DNA of 64,000 nt from Flavobacterium sp. LHD-85 (GCF_030929595.1 NZ_JAVFVR010000001.1:248001-312000), one strand, 5' to 3'; shown: positions 24,758-33,719, counted from the first letter of the stretch. The notes: generated by a model from the letters alone, not told the origin. Translations and numbers: made by a program.

Positions 24758-27274
24758 TTATTTCTTTTTAGCAGCTGTTTTTTTAGCTGGAGCTTTTTTA
24801 GCCATTGTTGTTTTTTTAGCAGCGGTTTTCTTTGCTGGTGTTTTTGCCGCAATCATTTCTTGAACTTGAGCCAATGTTAATTTCGTTGCATCAACATCTT
24901 TACTTAATTCAATTTTGATTTTTCCTTTCAGAATCACAGATCGTCCCCAACGGGCTTTTTCTACTACAATTCCTTCTTCTTCCCAGTTATGAATAACCTT
25001 ATCGATGTTTTTCTGAAGCTTTTCTTCAATCAATTCTTCAACATCAGCTTGAGAAAGATTATCAAAATTGTATTTCTTGCTCACATTTACAAAAAGACCG
25101 TTCCATTTAATGAATGGTCCAAAACGCCCCACTCCTTTTTGAACAGCTTCTCCTTTGTAAACTGCAATTGGCGCATCAGCAAGTGCTTTCTCGTCAATTA
25201 ATTCTTGAGCTCTTTCTTTAGAAACATTAAGCGGATCTTCTCCTCTTGGCAATGAGATAAAAACACTTCCGTGGCGAACATAAGGTCCGTAACGTCCATT
25301 ATTCACTTCAACTTCCTCTCCTTTATATTCACCTAAACTTTTTGGAAGCAAGAATAAATTCAAAGCTTCTTCAAGTGTAATATTTCCAATATTTTGGTCT
25401 GCCATTAAGCTGGCAAACTTTTTATCTTCATCATCCGCTTCTCCAATTTGAGCCATTGGTCCAAATTTTCCTAAACGAACAGAAACTTGTCTTCCTTCAG
25501 CATCTTTTCCTAAAATCCTTTCACCGCTTTCGCGCTCCGCATTTGCCTCAACTTCTTTTACATTTGGGTGAAATTTATTGTAGAAATCTTGCATCATTTT
25601 TGCCCAGTCAATGTTTCCTTCGGCAATTTCGTCGAAATCCTGCTCTACTTTTGCAGTAAAATTATAATCTAAAATGTTCCCGAAATTCTTTACCAAGAAA
25701 TCAGTCACAATAGTTCCGATATCTGTTGGAACCAATTTTCCTTTATCAGAACCTGTATTTTCTTTTAGAAGCTTCTCTCCTACTTTACTGTTTTGCAAAG
25801 TAAGCTGTGTATAATTACGTTCTACACCTTCAAGAGTTCCTTTTTCAACGTAATTTCTATTAATAATTGTCGAAATAGTTGGTGCGTATGTAGATGGACG
25901 ACCAATTCCAAGTTCCTCCAATTTTTTAACCAAAGATGCCTCAGTGTAACGCGCAGGTGGTCTTGAATATCGTTCTGTAGCTGTAATATACTTATTTACC
26001 AGTTTCTCATTTACTTTTAAAGCCGGAAGCATTCCCTCTTGCTCTTCCTCATCATCATCATGACCTTCTAAGTATACTTTTAAGAAACCTTCAAAAAGCA
26101 ATACTTCTCCAGAAGCTGTAAAAACTTCATCATGATTATCTGCTTCAATTTTTACGTTTGTTCTTTCAAGCTGCGCATCGCTCATTTGCGAAGCCAAAGT
26201 TCTTTTCCAGATCAAATCGTATAAACGAGCTTGGTCACGGTCGATATTTACAGTATGGCGAGACATATCAGTCGGACGAATTGCTTCGTGTGCCTCTTGA
26301 GCTCCTTTACTTTTATTAGCAAAAACTCTCGGTTTAGAGAATTCTTTTCCGTAAGATTTGATAATTTCTGCCTGAGCAGCATCCATTGCTTCTTTAGAAA
26401 GGTTTACCGAATCGGTTCTCATATAAGTAATAAGTCCGGCCTCGTACAAACGCTGTGCTAACTGCATGGTAATTCCAACTGGCAAATACAATTTTCTCGC
26501 AGCTTCTTGTTGAAGTGTTGAAGTTGTAAAAGGTGCTGTTGGAGATTTTTTGGTAGGTTTAGTTTCTAAATCGGCTACCTTATATTTAGAACCGATATTT
26601 TGATTTAAGAAATCTTCGGCTTCTTTTTTAGTATTGAAGTTTTTTGGAAGTTTTGCTTTGAAAGCTTTTCCTGCTTCATTTACAAATTCTGCAACAATTG
26701 AATATGTTGCAACTGCATTAAAACTTTGAATTTCGCGTTCTCTTTCAACAATCAGACGTACAGAAACAGATTGTACACGACCCGCTGAAAGTCCGCCTTT
26801 GATTTTTCTCCATAAAACTGGAGATAATTCATATCCTACTAAACGATCTAGAACACGACGTGCTTGTTGTGCATTTACTAAGTTATAATCAATTTCTCTT
26901 GGATTATCAATTGCTTTAAGAATCGCAGATTTTGTAATCTCATGAAAAACAATTCGTTTGGTCTTTTTTGTATCCAGTTTCAACTCTTCCGCCAAGTGCC
27001 ATGAAATAGCCTCTCCCTCGCGGTCCTCATCGGATGCTAACCAAACCGTTTCGGCATTCTTAGAAAGTGATTTTAGTTTCGTTACCAAGGCTTTTTTATC
27101 CGGAGAAACTTCATATTTTGGTTTAAAACCATTTTCTACATCTACTCCTATTTCCTTCGATGGTAAGTCCGCTATGTGACCATAACTTGACTCCACCTGA
27201 AAATCACTCCCAAGAAATTTCTCGATCGTTTTCGCCTTTGCAGGTGACTCCACTATTACTAAATTCTTTGCCAT
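24758..27274 (-). CDS. topA: DNA topoisomerase I
   Basis: 838 residues from the ATG at 27274 (MAKNLVIVESPAKAKTIEKF); an ATG 21 bases upstream would add MLQKNRA but falls too near the promoter box. Relaxes negatively supercoiled DNA. Toprim domain at the start, with DEDREGEAISWH; catalytic tyrosine in GLITYMRTDS. C-terminal region has repeats of the type GxFGPxI (GRFGPFIKWNG, GRYGPYVRHG), and no cysteine-rich zinc fingers. The last 30 residues are Lys/Ala-rich (KKTAAKKTTMAKKAPAKK) and probably bind DNA. Coupled to the arginase-like gene. Confidence 0.97.
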   Translation of the reverse strand: MAKNLVIVESPAKAKTIEKFLGSDFQVESSYGHIADLPSKEIGVDVENGFKPKYEVSPDKKALVTKLKSLSKNAETVWLASDEDREGEAISWHLAEELKLDTKKTKRIVFHEITKSAILKAIDNPREIDYNLVNAQQARRVLDRLVGYELSPVLWRKIKGGLSAGRVQSVSVRLIVEREREIQSFNAVATYSIVAEFVNEAGKAFKAKLPKNFNTKKEAEDFLNQNIGSKYKVADLETKPTKKSPTAPFTTSTLQQEAARKLYLPVGITMQLAQRLYEAGLITYMRTDSVNLSKEAMDAAQAEIIKSYGKEFSKPRVFANKSKGAQEAHEAIRPTDMSRHTVNIDRDQARLYDLIWKRTLASQMSDAQLERTNVKIEADNHDEVFTASGEVLLFEGFLKVYLEGHDDDEEEQEGMLPALKVNEKLVNKYITATERYSRPPARYTEASLVKKLEELGIGRPSTYAPTISTIINRNYVEKGTLEGVERNYTQLTLQNSKVGEKLLKENTGSDKGKLVPTDIGTIVTDFLVKNFGNILDYNFTAKVEQDFDEIAEGNIDWAKMMQDFYNKFHPNVKEVEANAERESGERILGKDAEGRQVSVRLGKFGPMAQIGEADDEDKKFASLMADQNIGNITLEEALNLFLLPKSLGEYKGEEVEVNNGRYGPYVRHGSVFISLPRGEDPLNVSKERAQELIDEKALADAPIAVYKGEAVQKGVGRFGPFIKWNGLFVNVSKKYNFDNLSQADVEELIEEKLQKNIDKVIHNWEEEGIVVEKARWGRSVILKGKIKIELSKDVDATKLTLAQVQEMIAAKTPAKKTAAKKTTMAKKAPAKKTAAKKK

Positions 27275-27292
27275 TGCTCTATTTTTCTGCAA

Positions 27293-27300
27293 CAAAAGTA
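27293..27300 (-). promoter_or_regulatory. Promoter -7 box (TACTTTTG) for topA
   Basis: TACTTTTG on the minus strand; the first base transcribed would lie some 13 bases before the ATG at 27274, and upstream ATG at 27295 would be inside the promoter. This decides the start of topA. Confidence 0.6.
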
Positions 27301-27620
27301 TTTATTTTTTTTAAATATTAACCTTACGAATGCATTTTTGAAGTATTTTGATATTATGAAACTTAAAATTGCAGATTTATCTGTAATAATATCGATAATA
27401 TATATAGGTATAACTTTTAGTAATTTTTAACCAAGGAATCCCTTTATTTTAGATTGCAGATTTTAGATTTTAGATTTTTTGCAGTTAAATTTAAACTTAC
27501 AACTAGCACATATCAAATGATAAACAACACATATTCTAAAATCTAAAATCTGCAATCTAAATTTTTTAAAACATTGTTAATTCTTTATCTGACATCTTGT
27601 CATATTAGATTCAATTACCC
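27301..27620. other. topA-miaB divergent intergenic region
   Basis: About 320 bases without a gene. AT-rich. It contains a long inverted repeat (27448-27561) and the miaB promoter. Nothing coding is seen. Confidence 0.6.
27448..27561. repeat. 27-bp perfect inverted repeat, 60-base spacer
   Basis: Left arm 27448-27474, right arm 27535-27561; each is built of ATTTTAGATTTTAGA-type units (the sequence TTTTAGATT recurs inside one arm). It has no T-run beyond the arms and lies between divergent promoters, so it is not a simple terminator. Confidence 0.8.
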
Positions 27621-27628
27621 TATCTTTG
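27621..27628 (+). promoter_or_regulatory. Promoter -7 box (TATCTTTG) for miaB
   Basis: TATCTTTG with a TTG at 27597-27599, 21 bases upstream, giving both promoter elements of the Flavobacterium type. Start codon of miaB is at 27646, 17 bases after the box. Confidence 0.75.
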
Positions 27629-27645
27629 CACTTTGAATTTTTACA

Positions 27646-29091
27646 ATGGAAAAGATTATTGAAGAAAGCAAACAGGGCGAAAGTCTTGTTTTGGAGAATA
27701 AACCTGAGAATACTAAAAAACTATTTATAGAAAGTTACGGCTGTGCGATGAATTTTTCGGACAGTGAAGTCGTAGCTTCGATTTTGTCTGACGGAGGTTA
27801 TAACACCACTTCGGTTTTGGAAGAAGCCGATTTGGTTTTGGTGAATACTTGTTCAATTCGCGATAAAGCTGAACAAACAATTCGTAAGCGTCTTGAAAAA
27901 TACAATGCTGTAAAACGTACCAATCCAAAAATGAAAGTGGGCGTTTTGGGCTGTATGGCTGAGCGTTTGAAAAGTCAGTTTTTGGAAGAAGAAAAAATAG
28001 TTGATCTTGTTGTTGGTCCTGATGCTTATAAAGATCTTCCGAATTTATTGGCGGAAGTTGAAGAAGGCCGTGACGCCATTAATGTAATTTTATCAAAAGA
28101 AGAAACTTACGGAGACATTTCGCCTGTTCGTTTAATGAGTAACGGAATCACAGCTTTGGTTTCTATTACTCGCGGATGTGATAATATGTGTACGTTCTGT
28201 GTTGTGCCTTTTACGCGAGGACGTGAGCGTAGTCGTGAACCACAAAGTATCATGAATGAAATTCAGGATTTATGGAATAACGGCTATAAAGAAGTTACAC
28301 TTCTTGGACAAAACGTTGACAGTTATCTTTGGTACGGCGGCGGATTGAAAAAAGATTTTGTAAATGCTTCTGAAATGCAGAAAGCAACTGCGGTTGATTT
28401 TGATCAATTGCTTGAAATGGTTGCTGTTGGTTTTCCAAAAATGCGTATTCGATTTTCGACTTCAAATCCGCAGGATATGCATGAGAGTATTTTACATGTT
28501 ATTGCAAAATATCCAAACATTTGCAAACATATTCACTTGCCAGTTCAATCTGGAAGTAACCGAATTTTAAAAGAAATGAATCGTTTGCACTCTCGTGAAG
28601 AATACATGGCTTTGATTGATAAAATTAAAGCGATTGTTCCTGATGCTTCGATTTCACAAGATATGATTGCTGGTTTCCCTACAGAAACTGAAGAAGATCA
28701 TCAAGATACAATGAGCTTGATGGAATATGTAAAATATAATTTCGGTTATATGTACTCGTATTCTGAGCGCCCTGGAACTTTGGCTGGAAGAAAAATGAAA
28801 GATGATGTTGAAGAGGAAACAAAAGCTAGAAGATTACAGGAAATTGTCGATTTACAGCAAAAGCACGCTTGGTTTAGAAGCGAGGAATTTGTTGGAAAAA
28901 CAGTTGAAGTTTTAGTTGAGAAAGTTTCTAAGAAATCTAAAGATGAATTCTCAGGAAGAAATTCTCAAAGTATAACGGTAGTTTTCCCAAAAGAAAATTA
29001 TAAAATTGGAGATTTCGTAAACGTAAAAATCACAAGCTGCACTTCTGGAACTCTTAAAGGTGAAGCAGTTGGTTTGAGTAGCATGAATTAA
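27646..29091 (+). CDS. miaB: tRNA (2-methylthio-N6-isopentenyladenosine-37) methylthiotransferase MiaB
   Basis: 481 residues. Adds a methylthio group to isopentenyl-A37 in tRNAs reading UNN codons. N-terminal UPF0004 domain (SYGCAMNFSDSEVV, with the cluster cysteines in CS and GCM), radical SAM motif GCDNMCTFCVVP (CxxxCxxC), and C-terminal TRAM domain (VGKTVEVLVEKVSKKS...). The N-terminal 25 residues (MEKIIEESKQGESLVLENKPENTKK) are longer than in E. coli. ATG at 27646 follows the promoter closely. Confidence 0.97.
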   Translation: MEKIIEESKQGESLVLENKPENTKKLFIESYGCAMNFSDSEVVASILSDGGYNTTSVLEEADLVLVNTCSIRDKAEQTIRKRLEKYNAVKRTNPKMKVGVLGCMAERLKSQFLEEEKIVDLVVGPDAYKDLPNLLAEVEEGRDAINVILSKEETYGDISPVRLMSNGITALVSITRGCDNMCTFCVVPFTRGRERSREPQSIMNEIQDLWNNGYKEVTLLGQNVDSYLWYGGGLKKDFVNASEMQKATAVDFDQLLEMVAVGFPKMRIRFSTSNPQDMHESILHVIAKYPNICKHIHLPVQSGSNRILKEMNRLHSREEYMALIDKIKAIVPDASISQDMIAGFPTETEEDHQDTMSLMEYVKYNFGYMYSYSERPGTLAGRKMKDDVEEETKARRLQEIVDLQQKHAWFRSEEFVGKTVEVLVEKVSKKSKDEFSGRNSQSITVVFPKENYKIGDFVNVKITSCTSGTLKGEAVGLSSMN

Positions 29092-29100
29092 GTTTTTTTA

Positions 29101-29131
29101 GCCACGAATTTCACTAATTTACACGAATTTT
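29101..29131. repeat. Left arm of palindrome enclosing the GxxExxY gene
   Basis: Starts GCCACGAATTTC and continues with ACGAATTTT. The reverse complement, with small changes, stands at 29553-29582. A very similar left arm occurs at 36407-36436. Confidence 0.85.
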
Positions 29132-29170
29132 CTTTCAAAAATTTCTATAGATTTGTTTTAAAAAACAAAT

Positions 29171-29542
29171 ATGGAATTGTACAGAAAAGAAGAATACTAT
29201 AAAATTGTTGGGATTTGCATGGAAGTTCATAGAATATTAGGAGGCGGACTTTTAGAAATTGTTTACAAAGATGCATTAGAATATGAATTTAGAAAACACA
29301 ATATCCCCTATGAACGTGAAAAAGAATATAACATTCAATATAAAGAAATTGTTTTAGCGCATAAATTCTATGCTGATTTTGTGGTTTATGATGAAATCAT
29401 TTTAGAAGTAAAAGCATCAAAAGAAATCATTGATGAATATACTACTCAAACAATAAATTATTTAAAATTAGCTGATAGTGATTTAGGAATTATCGTTAAT
29501 TTTAATAAAAAGACATTACAACATAAAAGAGTTATTCATTGA
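29171..29542 (+). CDS. GxxExxY family protein (PD-(D/E)XK-like)
   Basis: 123 residues. Family motif GGGLLEIVY (residues 21-29) and a nuclease-like core: ADFVVYDEIILEVKA (about 60-80), with Asp, Glu and Lys in PD-(D/E)XK order. Such proteins are common in Bacteroidota, often next to repeats or in rRNA-associated inserts; the function is not proven. Here it lies exactly between the arms of an inverted repeat, itself between miaB and the sigma-54 activator. It may be a mobile passenger gene. Confidence 0.85.
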   Translation: MELYRKEEYYKIVGICMEVHRILGGGLLEIVYKDALEYEFRKHNIPYEREKEYNIQYKEIVLAHKFYADFVVYDEIILEVKASKEIIDEYTTQTINYLKLADSDLGIIVNFNKKTLQHKRVIH

Positions 29543-29552
29543 CACGATTTCA

Positions 29553-29582
29553 AAAATTCGAGAAATTCGAGAAATTCGTGGC
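29553..29582. repeat. Right arm of palindrome enclosing the GxxExxY gene
   Basis: AAATTCGAGAAATTCGAG... ending in CGTGGC, the reverse complement of the left arm with a few differences; it contains three AATTCG units, two of them an exact tandem (AAATTCGAG). Confidence 0.8.
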
Positions 29583-29650
29583 AAACAAAAAATACAAGCC
29601 AAAGTTTTAGGCAAAACCTGAAACAAATAAAAACTTGAAACAAAATCTAT

Positions 29651-30910
29651 ATGGAAACAGTTCAAGCAATAAAACAGCGATTTGAGATTATTGGAAATGA
29701 TCCAAAATTAAATCGTGCTATCGAAAAAGCCATTCAGGTTGCTCCAACTGATATTTCGGTTATGGTAACTGGGGAAAGTGGTGTTGGTAAAGAAAACATT
29801 CCTAGAATTATACATTCGCTTTCGCACAGAAAGCATGGTAAATATATTGCCGTAAACTGCGGTGCAATTCCGGAAGGAACAATTGACAGTGAACTTTTTG
29901 GTCACGAAAAAGGCGCTTTTACAGGCGCAACAAGCACTCGTGAAGGTTATTTTGAAGTAGCAGACGGCGGAACAATCTTCTTAGATGAAGTTGGTGAATT
30001 ACCTCTTACTACTCAGGTAAGACTACTTCGTGTTTTGGAAAATGGTGAATTTATTAAAGTAGGTTCGTCTCAGGTTCAAAAAACCAATGTTCGTATCGTT
30101 GCTGCAACAAACGTGAATTTATTTAACGCTATCGAAAAAGGCAAATTCCGTGAAGATTTGTATTATCGTTTAAGTACAGTAGAAATTACTTTACCTCCTT
30201 TAAGAGAGAGAAACGATGATATTCATTTGTTATTCAGAAAATTTGTAGCCGATTTTGCTCATAAATACAAAATGCCTCCTTTAAGATTGGATGATGACGC
30301 TGTTCAGCTTTTGCAAAAATTCAGATGGAGCGGAAATATTCGTCAGCTTCGAAATGTGGCAGAACAGATTTCTGTTTTAGAAACTAATAGAGATATTACT
30401 TTAGCAACTTTACAATCGTACTTACCAGCTGAAGGAAGCAATTTGCCTTCTGTTATCAACGACAGTAAAAAAGAAAGTGACTTTAGCACAGAAAGAGATA
30501 TTCTGTATAAAGTGCTTTTTGATATGAGAAGCGATCTGAACGATTTGAAAAAACTGACTTTGGAATTAATGAAAAACGGCACTTCTAAAGTACAAGATAT
30601 TAATCCGAATCTAATTCAGAAAATATACGGAAATCAGCAAAACGACAGCGAAATTGATTTTGAAGAAGAACCAAGAACAGCTGTTATGACAACACCTTCT
30701 GTTCGTGAAGACAATTATCAAATGCAAGACGATAATTACTTATTTGCTGAAACCATCGAAGAAGAAGAAATTTTACGTTTGGAACAAAAAGAAATCGAAA
30801 TGATCAAAAAATCATTAGAAAAAAACAAAGGAAAACGTAAAGCGGCAGCAGATGAACTGGGTATTTCTGAAAGAACTTTGTATCGTAAAATCAAGCAATT
30901 CGATTTATAA
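29651..30910 (+). CDS. Sigma-54-dependent transcriptional activator (no receiver domain)
   Basis: 419 residues. Begins directly with an AAA+ central domain: Walker A GESGVGKE, the sigma-54 contact loop GAFTGA intact, Walker B TIFLDEVGEL, and arginine finger region REDLYYRLS. C-terminal helix-turn-helix of Fis type (KRKAAADELGISERTLYRKIKQFDL). The link between the two (about residues 275-375) is variable. There is no N-terminal receiver or PAS domain, so activity may be set by expression or by a partner. Encoded in the same direction as lptE and secG and within 3.2 kb of groES. Confidence 0.93.
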   Translation: METVQAIKQRFEIIGNDPKLNRAIEKAIQVAPTDISVMVTGESGVGKENIPRIIHSLSHRKHGKYIAVNCGAIPEGTIDSELFGHEKGAFTGATSTREGYFEVADGGTIFLDEVGELPLTTQVRLLRVLENGEFIKVGSSQVQKTNVRIVAATNVNLFNAIEKGKFREDLYYRLSTVEITLPPLRERNDDIHLLFRKFVADFAHKYKMPPLRLDDDAVQLLQKFRWSGNIRQLRNVAEQISVLETNRDITLATLQSYLPAEGSNLPSVINDSKKESDFSTERDILYKVLFDMRSDLNDLKKLTLELMKNGTSKVQDINPNLIQKIYGNQQNDSEIDFEEEPRTAVMTTPSVREDNYQMQDDNYLFAETIEEEEILRLEQKEIEMIKKSLEKNKGKRKAAADELGISERTLYRKIKQFDL

Positions 30911-30931
30911 AAATAATTAAATTACAATTTC

Positions 30932-30984
30932 AAAATTCCAAATTCCAATTACTATATTTGACCACAATTGGAATTTGGAATTTT
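30932..30984. repeat. 19-bp perfect inverted repeat with promoter in its loop
   Basis: Arms 30932-30950 (AAAATTCCAAATTCCAATT) and 30966-30984; the 15-base loop holds the lptE promoter box TATATTTG. The AATTGGAATTTGG theme recurs at 53219-53248. Confidence 0.85.
30953..30960 (+). promoter_or_regulatory. Promoter -7 box (TATATTTG) for lptE
   Basis: TATATTTG inside the hairpin loop, about 54 bases before the lptE ATG at 31015. Confidence 0.5.
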
Positions 30985-31014
30985 AAACTAATTGGAATTT
31001 CACCAATAAACATT

Positions 31015-31518
31015 ATGAAAAAAATATATTCTCTTTTCGCATTATTAAGCCTTTTCATGTTGAGTGGCTGTTCTGTTTATAACTTTACAGGAACAGGAAA
31101 AATTGATGCAAAAACATTTCAAGTCAACTTCTTTCAAAACAATGCAGACTTAATCGAACCGGGAATCGATAGAACTTTTACCTTGGCTTTGCAGGATTTG
31201 ATTATGAATCAGACCAACTTAAACTTGGTTAGCAATAGTGGCGATTTGGTTTATGAAGGCGAAATTACAGATTATCGAATTACACCAATGACAGCAACTG
31301 CAGATCAGCAAGCCGCACAAAACCGTTTATCGATTCGTGTCAATGTGAGATTTACGAATAAAAAGAAAGAAACAGACGATTTTGAAAAATCTTTTGAATT
31401 CTATTATGATTTCCCTGGGCGAGACCTTCCAACAGGATCTGTTTTAAACGAAGCAATCAGAGTAATTTTTGAAAGAATCACACAAGATATCTTTAATCAA
31501 TCATTGGCAAAATGGTAG
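31015..31518 (+). CDS. lptE: LPS-assembly lipoprotein LptE
   Basis: 167 residues from the ATG at 31015; the frame is open for 19 further codons upstream but these run through the inverted repeat and lack a signal peptide. Signal MKKIYSLFALLSLFMLSGC with the lipidation Cys19. Mature part opens with VYNFTGTGKIDAKTFQVNFFQNNADL, the typical start of Bacteroidota LptE. Plug in the outer-membrane LptD barrel, needed for LPS export. Followed by an acidic protein gene and secG. Confidence 0.85.
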   Translation: MKKIYSLFALLSLFMLSGCSVYNFTGTGKIDAKTFQVNFFQNNADLIEPGIDRTFTLALQDLIMNQTNLNLVSNSGDLVYEGEITDYRITPMTATADQQAAQNRLSIRVNVRFTNKKKETDDFEKSFEFYYDFPGRDLPTGSVLNEAIRVIFERITQDIFNQSLAKW

Positions 31519-31527
31519 TTTTGCCTG

Positions 31528-31615
31528 TTTGTTTAATCGTTAAATCGTAAAACCGTTTAATCGATAAAACAACCAAAAACAAATAAACGATTAAACAATT
31601 AACTGATTAAACAAA
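31528..31615. repeat. Palindromic AATCG repeat before the acidic repeat gene
   Basis: Left part 31528-31563 (contains GTTTAATCG twice) and right part 31588-31615 (CGATTAAACAATTAACTGATTAAAC). Imperfect inverted repeat of a small unit, spaced by 24 bases. It fills the gap between lptE and the next gene. Confidence 0.7.
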
Positions 31616-31624
31616 AAACAAATA

Positions 31625-33349
31625 ATGAACGTTAGCGATTATACCTACTTAATGAACAAACCCGATGCTATTACAGAAAAGCAGGCGGACGCATTAGGAA
31701 GTGTTTTGAATGAATTCCCGTATTTTCAAAGTGCACGCGCATTACGATTAAAAGGACTTTACAATCAAAACAGTTTTAAGTATAATTATGCTTTGAAAGT
31801 TACAGCAGCATACACAGCTGATCGTTCTATTTTATTTGATTTTATAACTTCTGAGGCTTTCACTTCTATCCAAAATGATTTTTACGAACAAAAACTGAGG
31901 GATCTTCTTGAGATCACTGTTTTTGACAGCGAAATCATTTCGCCAGAGCAAATTCAAAAAGCAATTGAAATAAAAACCGACATTGAAGATCTGCCTGTTT
32001 CAAATGCAATTAAAGAAGTACAAACTGCTTCTGTTGAAACGTCTCCAATTGTTGAGTCTGTAAAAATTGAAGAATTTGTAAAAACTGAAGAACCTGCACC
32101 TACTGAAGAAATAGAAACTCAAGAATCGGCAGTTATTGAAGAGCCTAAAAAGTTTCCGGAAATAGATCCTTCTATTTTTCTAGCAATAAAAGAAGCTCAA
32201 ACTATAACTTTTGAAAAACCAATAGTAAAAGAAGAAGAGCCAAAACCACTTCCTGAAATAGACCTTTCTATTTTTGCTGCAATAAAAGAAGCGCAAACCG
32301 TAACTTTTGAAAAACCTGTAATAGAAGAAGTAGAACAGAAAATTGAGTCTGTCGAATCTACTATTTCTAATGAGATCGCAGAAACTGAAACAACTCCGTC
32401 TTCAGAACCAATACAAACTGAGGAACCTAAAATTGACCGTATAGAAAAGTCTATTTTAAGTTCTATAAAAGTTTCCGAAACACCTTCTGTTACTGAACCT
32501 GAATCGATAATTTCTATTGAAGAACAAAAATTTGATCGCATTGAGAATTCTATTCTAAGTTCTATAAAAGAAGCGGAATCGGCAACTGCTGTACAAGCTG
32601 AGGAATTAAAAGCCGATGCTGTTATAGAGGAACCTGTTTTAAACTCGGCTGAAGAAGAGGAAGATGACAGCGTTATCGAAGAAATGATTATTCCAGAATT
32701 TAAAATGAATCCTGTTGAACGATCTATTCTTTCTTCAATTAAAGAAGCTGAAACAAAAGCGCCTGAAGAGCCAAAAGAAGAGATTCTAGAAGTTCTGCAA
32801 TCTGAGGATAAAGAAGAAGAGGAAATTCAAGAAGAAAATGAAGAACCAATTGAAGAAATAATCAAGGAGGAAGAGCCTAATGAACCTGCAAGAACTGCAG
32901 CGGAACATTTAGAGATAGGAAAGCCTTTGGATTTTTCTCTTAGCGAAAAACATTCATTCCAAGAATGGCTACAATTATCTCGAACAGAACCAATTGACCG
33001 CTCAAACGAAATTTCTCCAGAAGAACAAGCCAAAATTGAAGCTGCTAAAGAAGAAGAAAGACAAAAGAAGGCTGAAATTATCGATAAATTTATCGAAACC
33101 AATCCAAAAATCTCTCCAATAAAACCTGGAACAAGTGCTCCAGCAGTTCAAATTGAGGCTACTATAGAGGACAATTCGTATTTAATGACCGAGACTTTGG
33201 CTAGAGTTTATCTGGAACAAAAGAAATATACAAAAGCAATTCAAGCTTATGAAATATTAATTTTGAAATATCCAGAAAAAATTACTTTCTTTGCAGACCG
33301 CATATCGGATATAAAGATTTTACAACAAAATAACAATAACAATAATTAA
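31625..33349 (+). CDS. Acidic repeat protein (TPR-like end), conserved gene between lptE and secG
   Basis: 574 residues; no enzyme motif. Residues 1-100 are helical. Residues about 115-430 are Glu-rich and carry five copies of a motif (I/V)(D/E)xSI(L/F)xxIKEAxT near 180, 212, 273, 306 and 364. The C-terminal 45 residues (LARVYLEQKKYTKAIQAYEILILKYPEK) form one clear TPR hairpin. No signal peptide, so cytoplasmic, presumably a protein-binding scaffold. It is conserved in order with lptE and secG in this group. Confidence 0.75.
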   Translation: MNVSDYTYLMNKPDAITEKQADALGSVLNEFPYFQSARALRLKGLYNQNSFKYNYALKVTAAYTADRSILFDFITSEAFTSIQNDFYEQKLRDLLEITVFDSEIISPEQIQKAIEIKTDIEDLPVSNAIKEVQTASVETSPIVESVKIEEFVKTEEPAPTEEIETQESAVIEEPKKFPEIDPSIFLAIKEAQTITFEKPIVKEEEPKPLPEIDLSIFAAIKEAQTVTFEKPVIEEVEQKIESVESTISNEIAETETTPSSEPIQTEEPKIDRIEKSILSSIKVSETPSVTEPESIISIEEQKFDRIENSILSSIKEAESATAVQAEELKADAVIEEPVLNSAEEEEDDSVIEEMIIPEFKMNPVERSILSSIKEAETKAPEEPKEEILEVLQSEDKEEEEIQEENEEPIEEIIKEEEPNEPARTAAEHLEIGKPLDFSLSEKHSFQEWLQLSRTEPIDRSNEISPEEQAKIEAAKEEERQKKAEIIDKFIETNPKISPIKPGTSAPAVQIEATIEDNSYLMTETLARVYLEQKKYTKAIQAYEILILKYPEKITFFADRISDIKILQQNNNNNN

Positions 33350-33352
33350 GTA

Positions 33353-33697
33353 ATGAGCACATTTTCAATTTTTTTAGTTTTAATCACAATAGTTTGTTTT
33401 CTATTGATCGTAGTTATCATGGTACAAAACCCTAAAGGAGGCGGATTATCGTCTACTATCAGCGGAACTCAAATGTTAGGTGGAGTACAAAAAACAACTG
33501 ACTTTTTAGATAAAAGTACTTGGACTTTAGCTACTGTTTTAATTGTGCTAATTTTACTTTCAAGCTTAAGCTTCTCTGGATCTTTAAGCGATACAGAATC
33601 TAAAATCATTGACAAAACTGAAGCTCCTGTAAACGCACCAGCAGCTCCAGCGCAAGGAACTACACCAGCTCCTGCAACTCCAGCACCAGCTAAATAA
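33353..33697 (+). CDS. secG: Protein translocase subunit SecG
   Basis: 114 residues. Two membrane helices (residues 5-22 and about 58-75) with the family stretch MVQNPKGGGLSSTISG between them. The C-terminal tail is Pro/Ala-rich. Part of the SecYEG channel; supports the SecA step. Starts 3 bases after the preceding stop. Confidence 0.93.
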   Translation: MSTFSIFLVLITIVCFLLIVVIMVQNPKGGGLSSTISGTQMLGGVQKTTDFLDKSTWTLATVLIVLILLSSLSFSGSLSDTESKIIDKTEAPVNAPAAPAQGTTPAPATPAPAK

Positions 33698-33719
33698 TAG
33701 AAGCTCTATATAAAATCTA

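Noticed and set aside
27275..27295. Upstream ATG at 27295 for topA (extra MLQKNRA)
   Set aside because: It overlaps the TACTTTTG promoter box; MAKNLVIVESPAKAK is the usual start.
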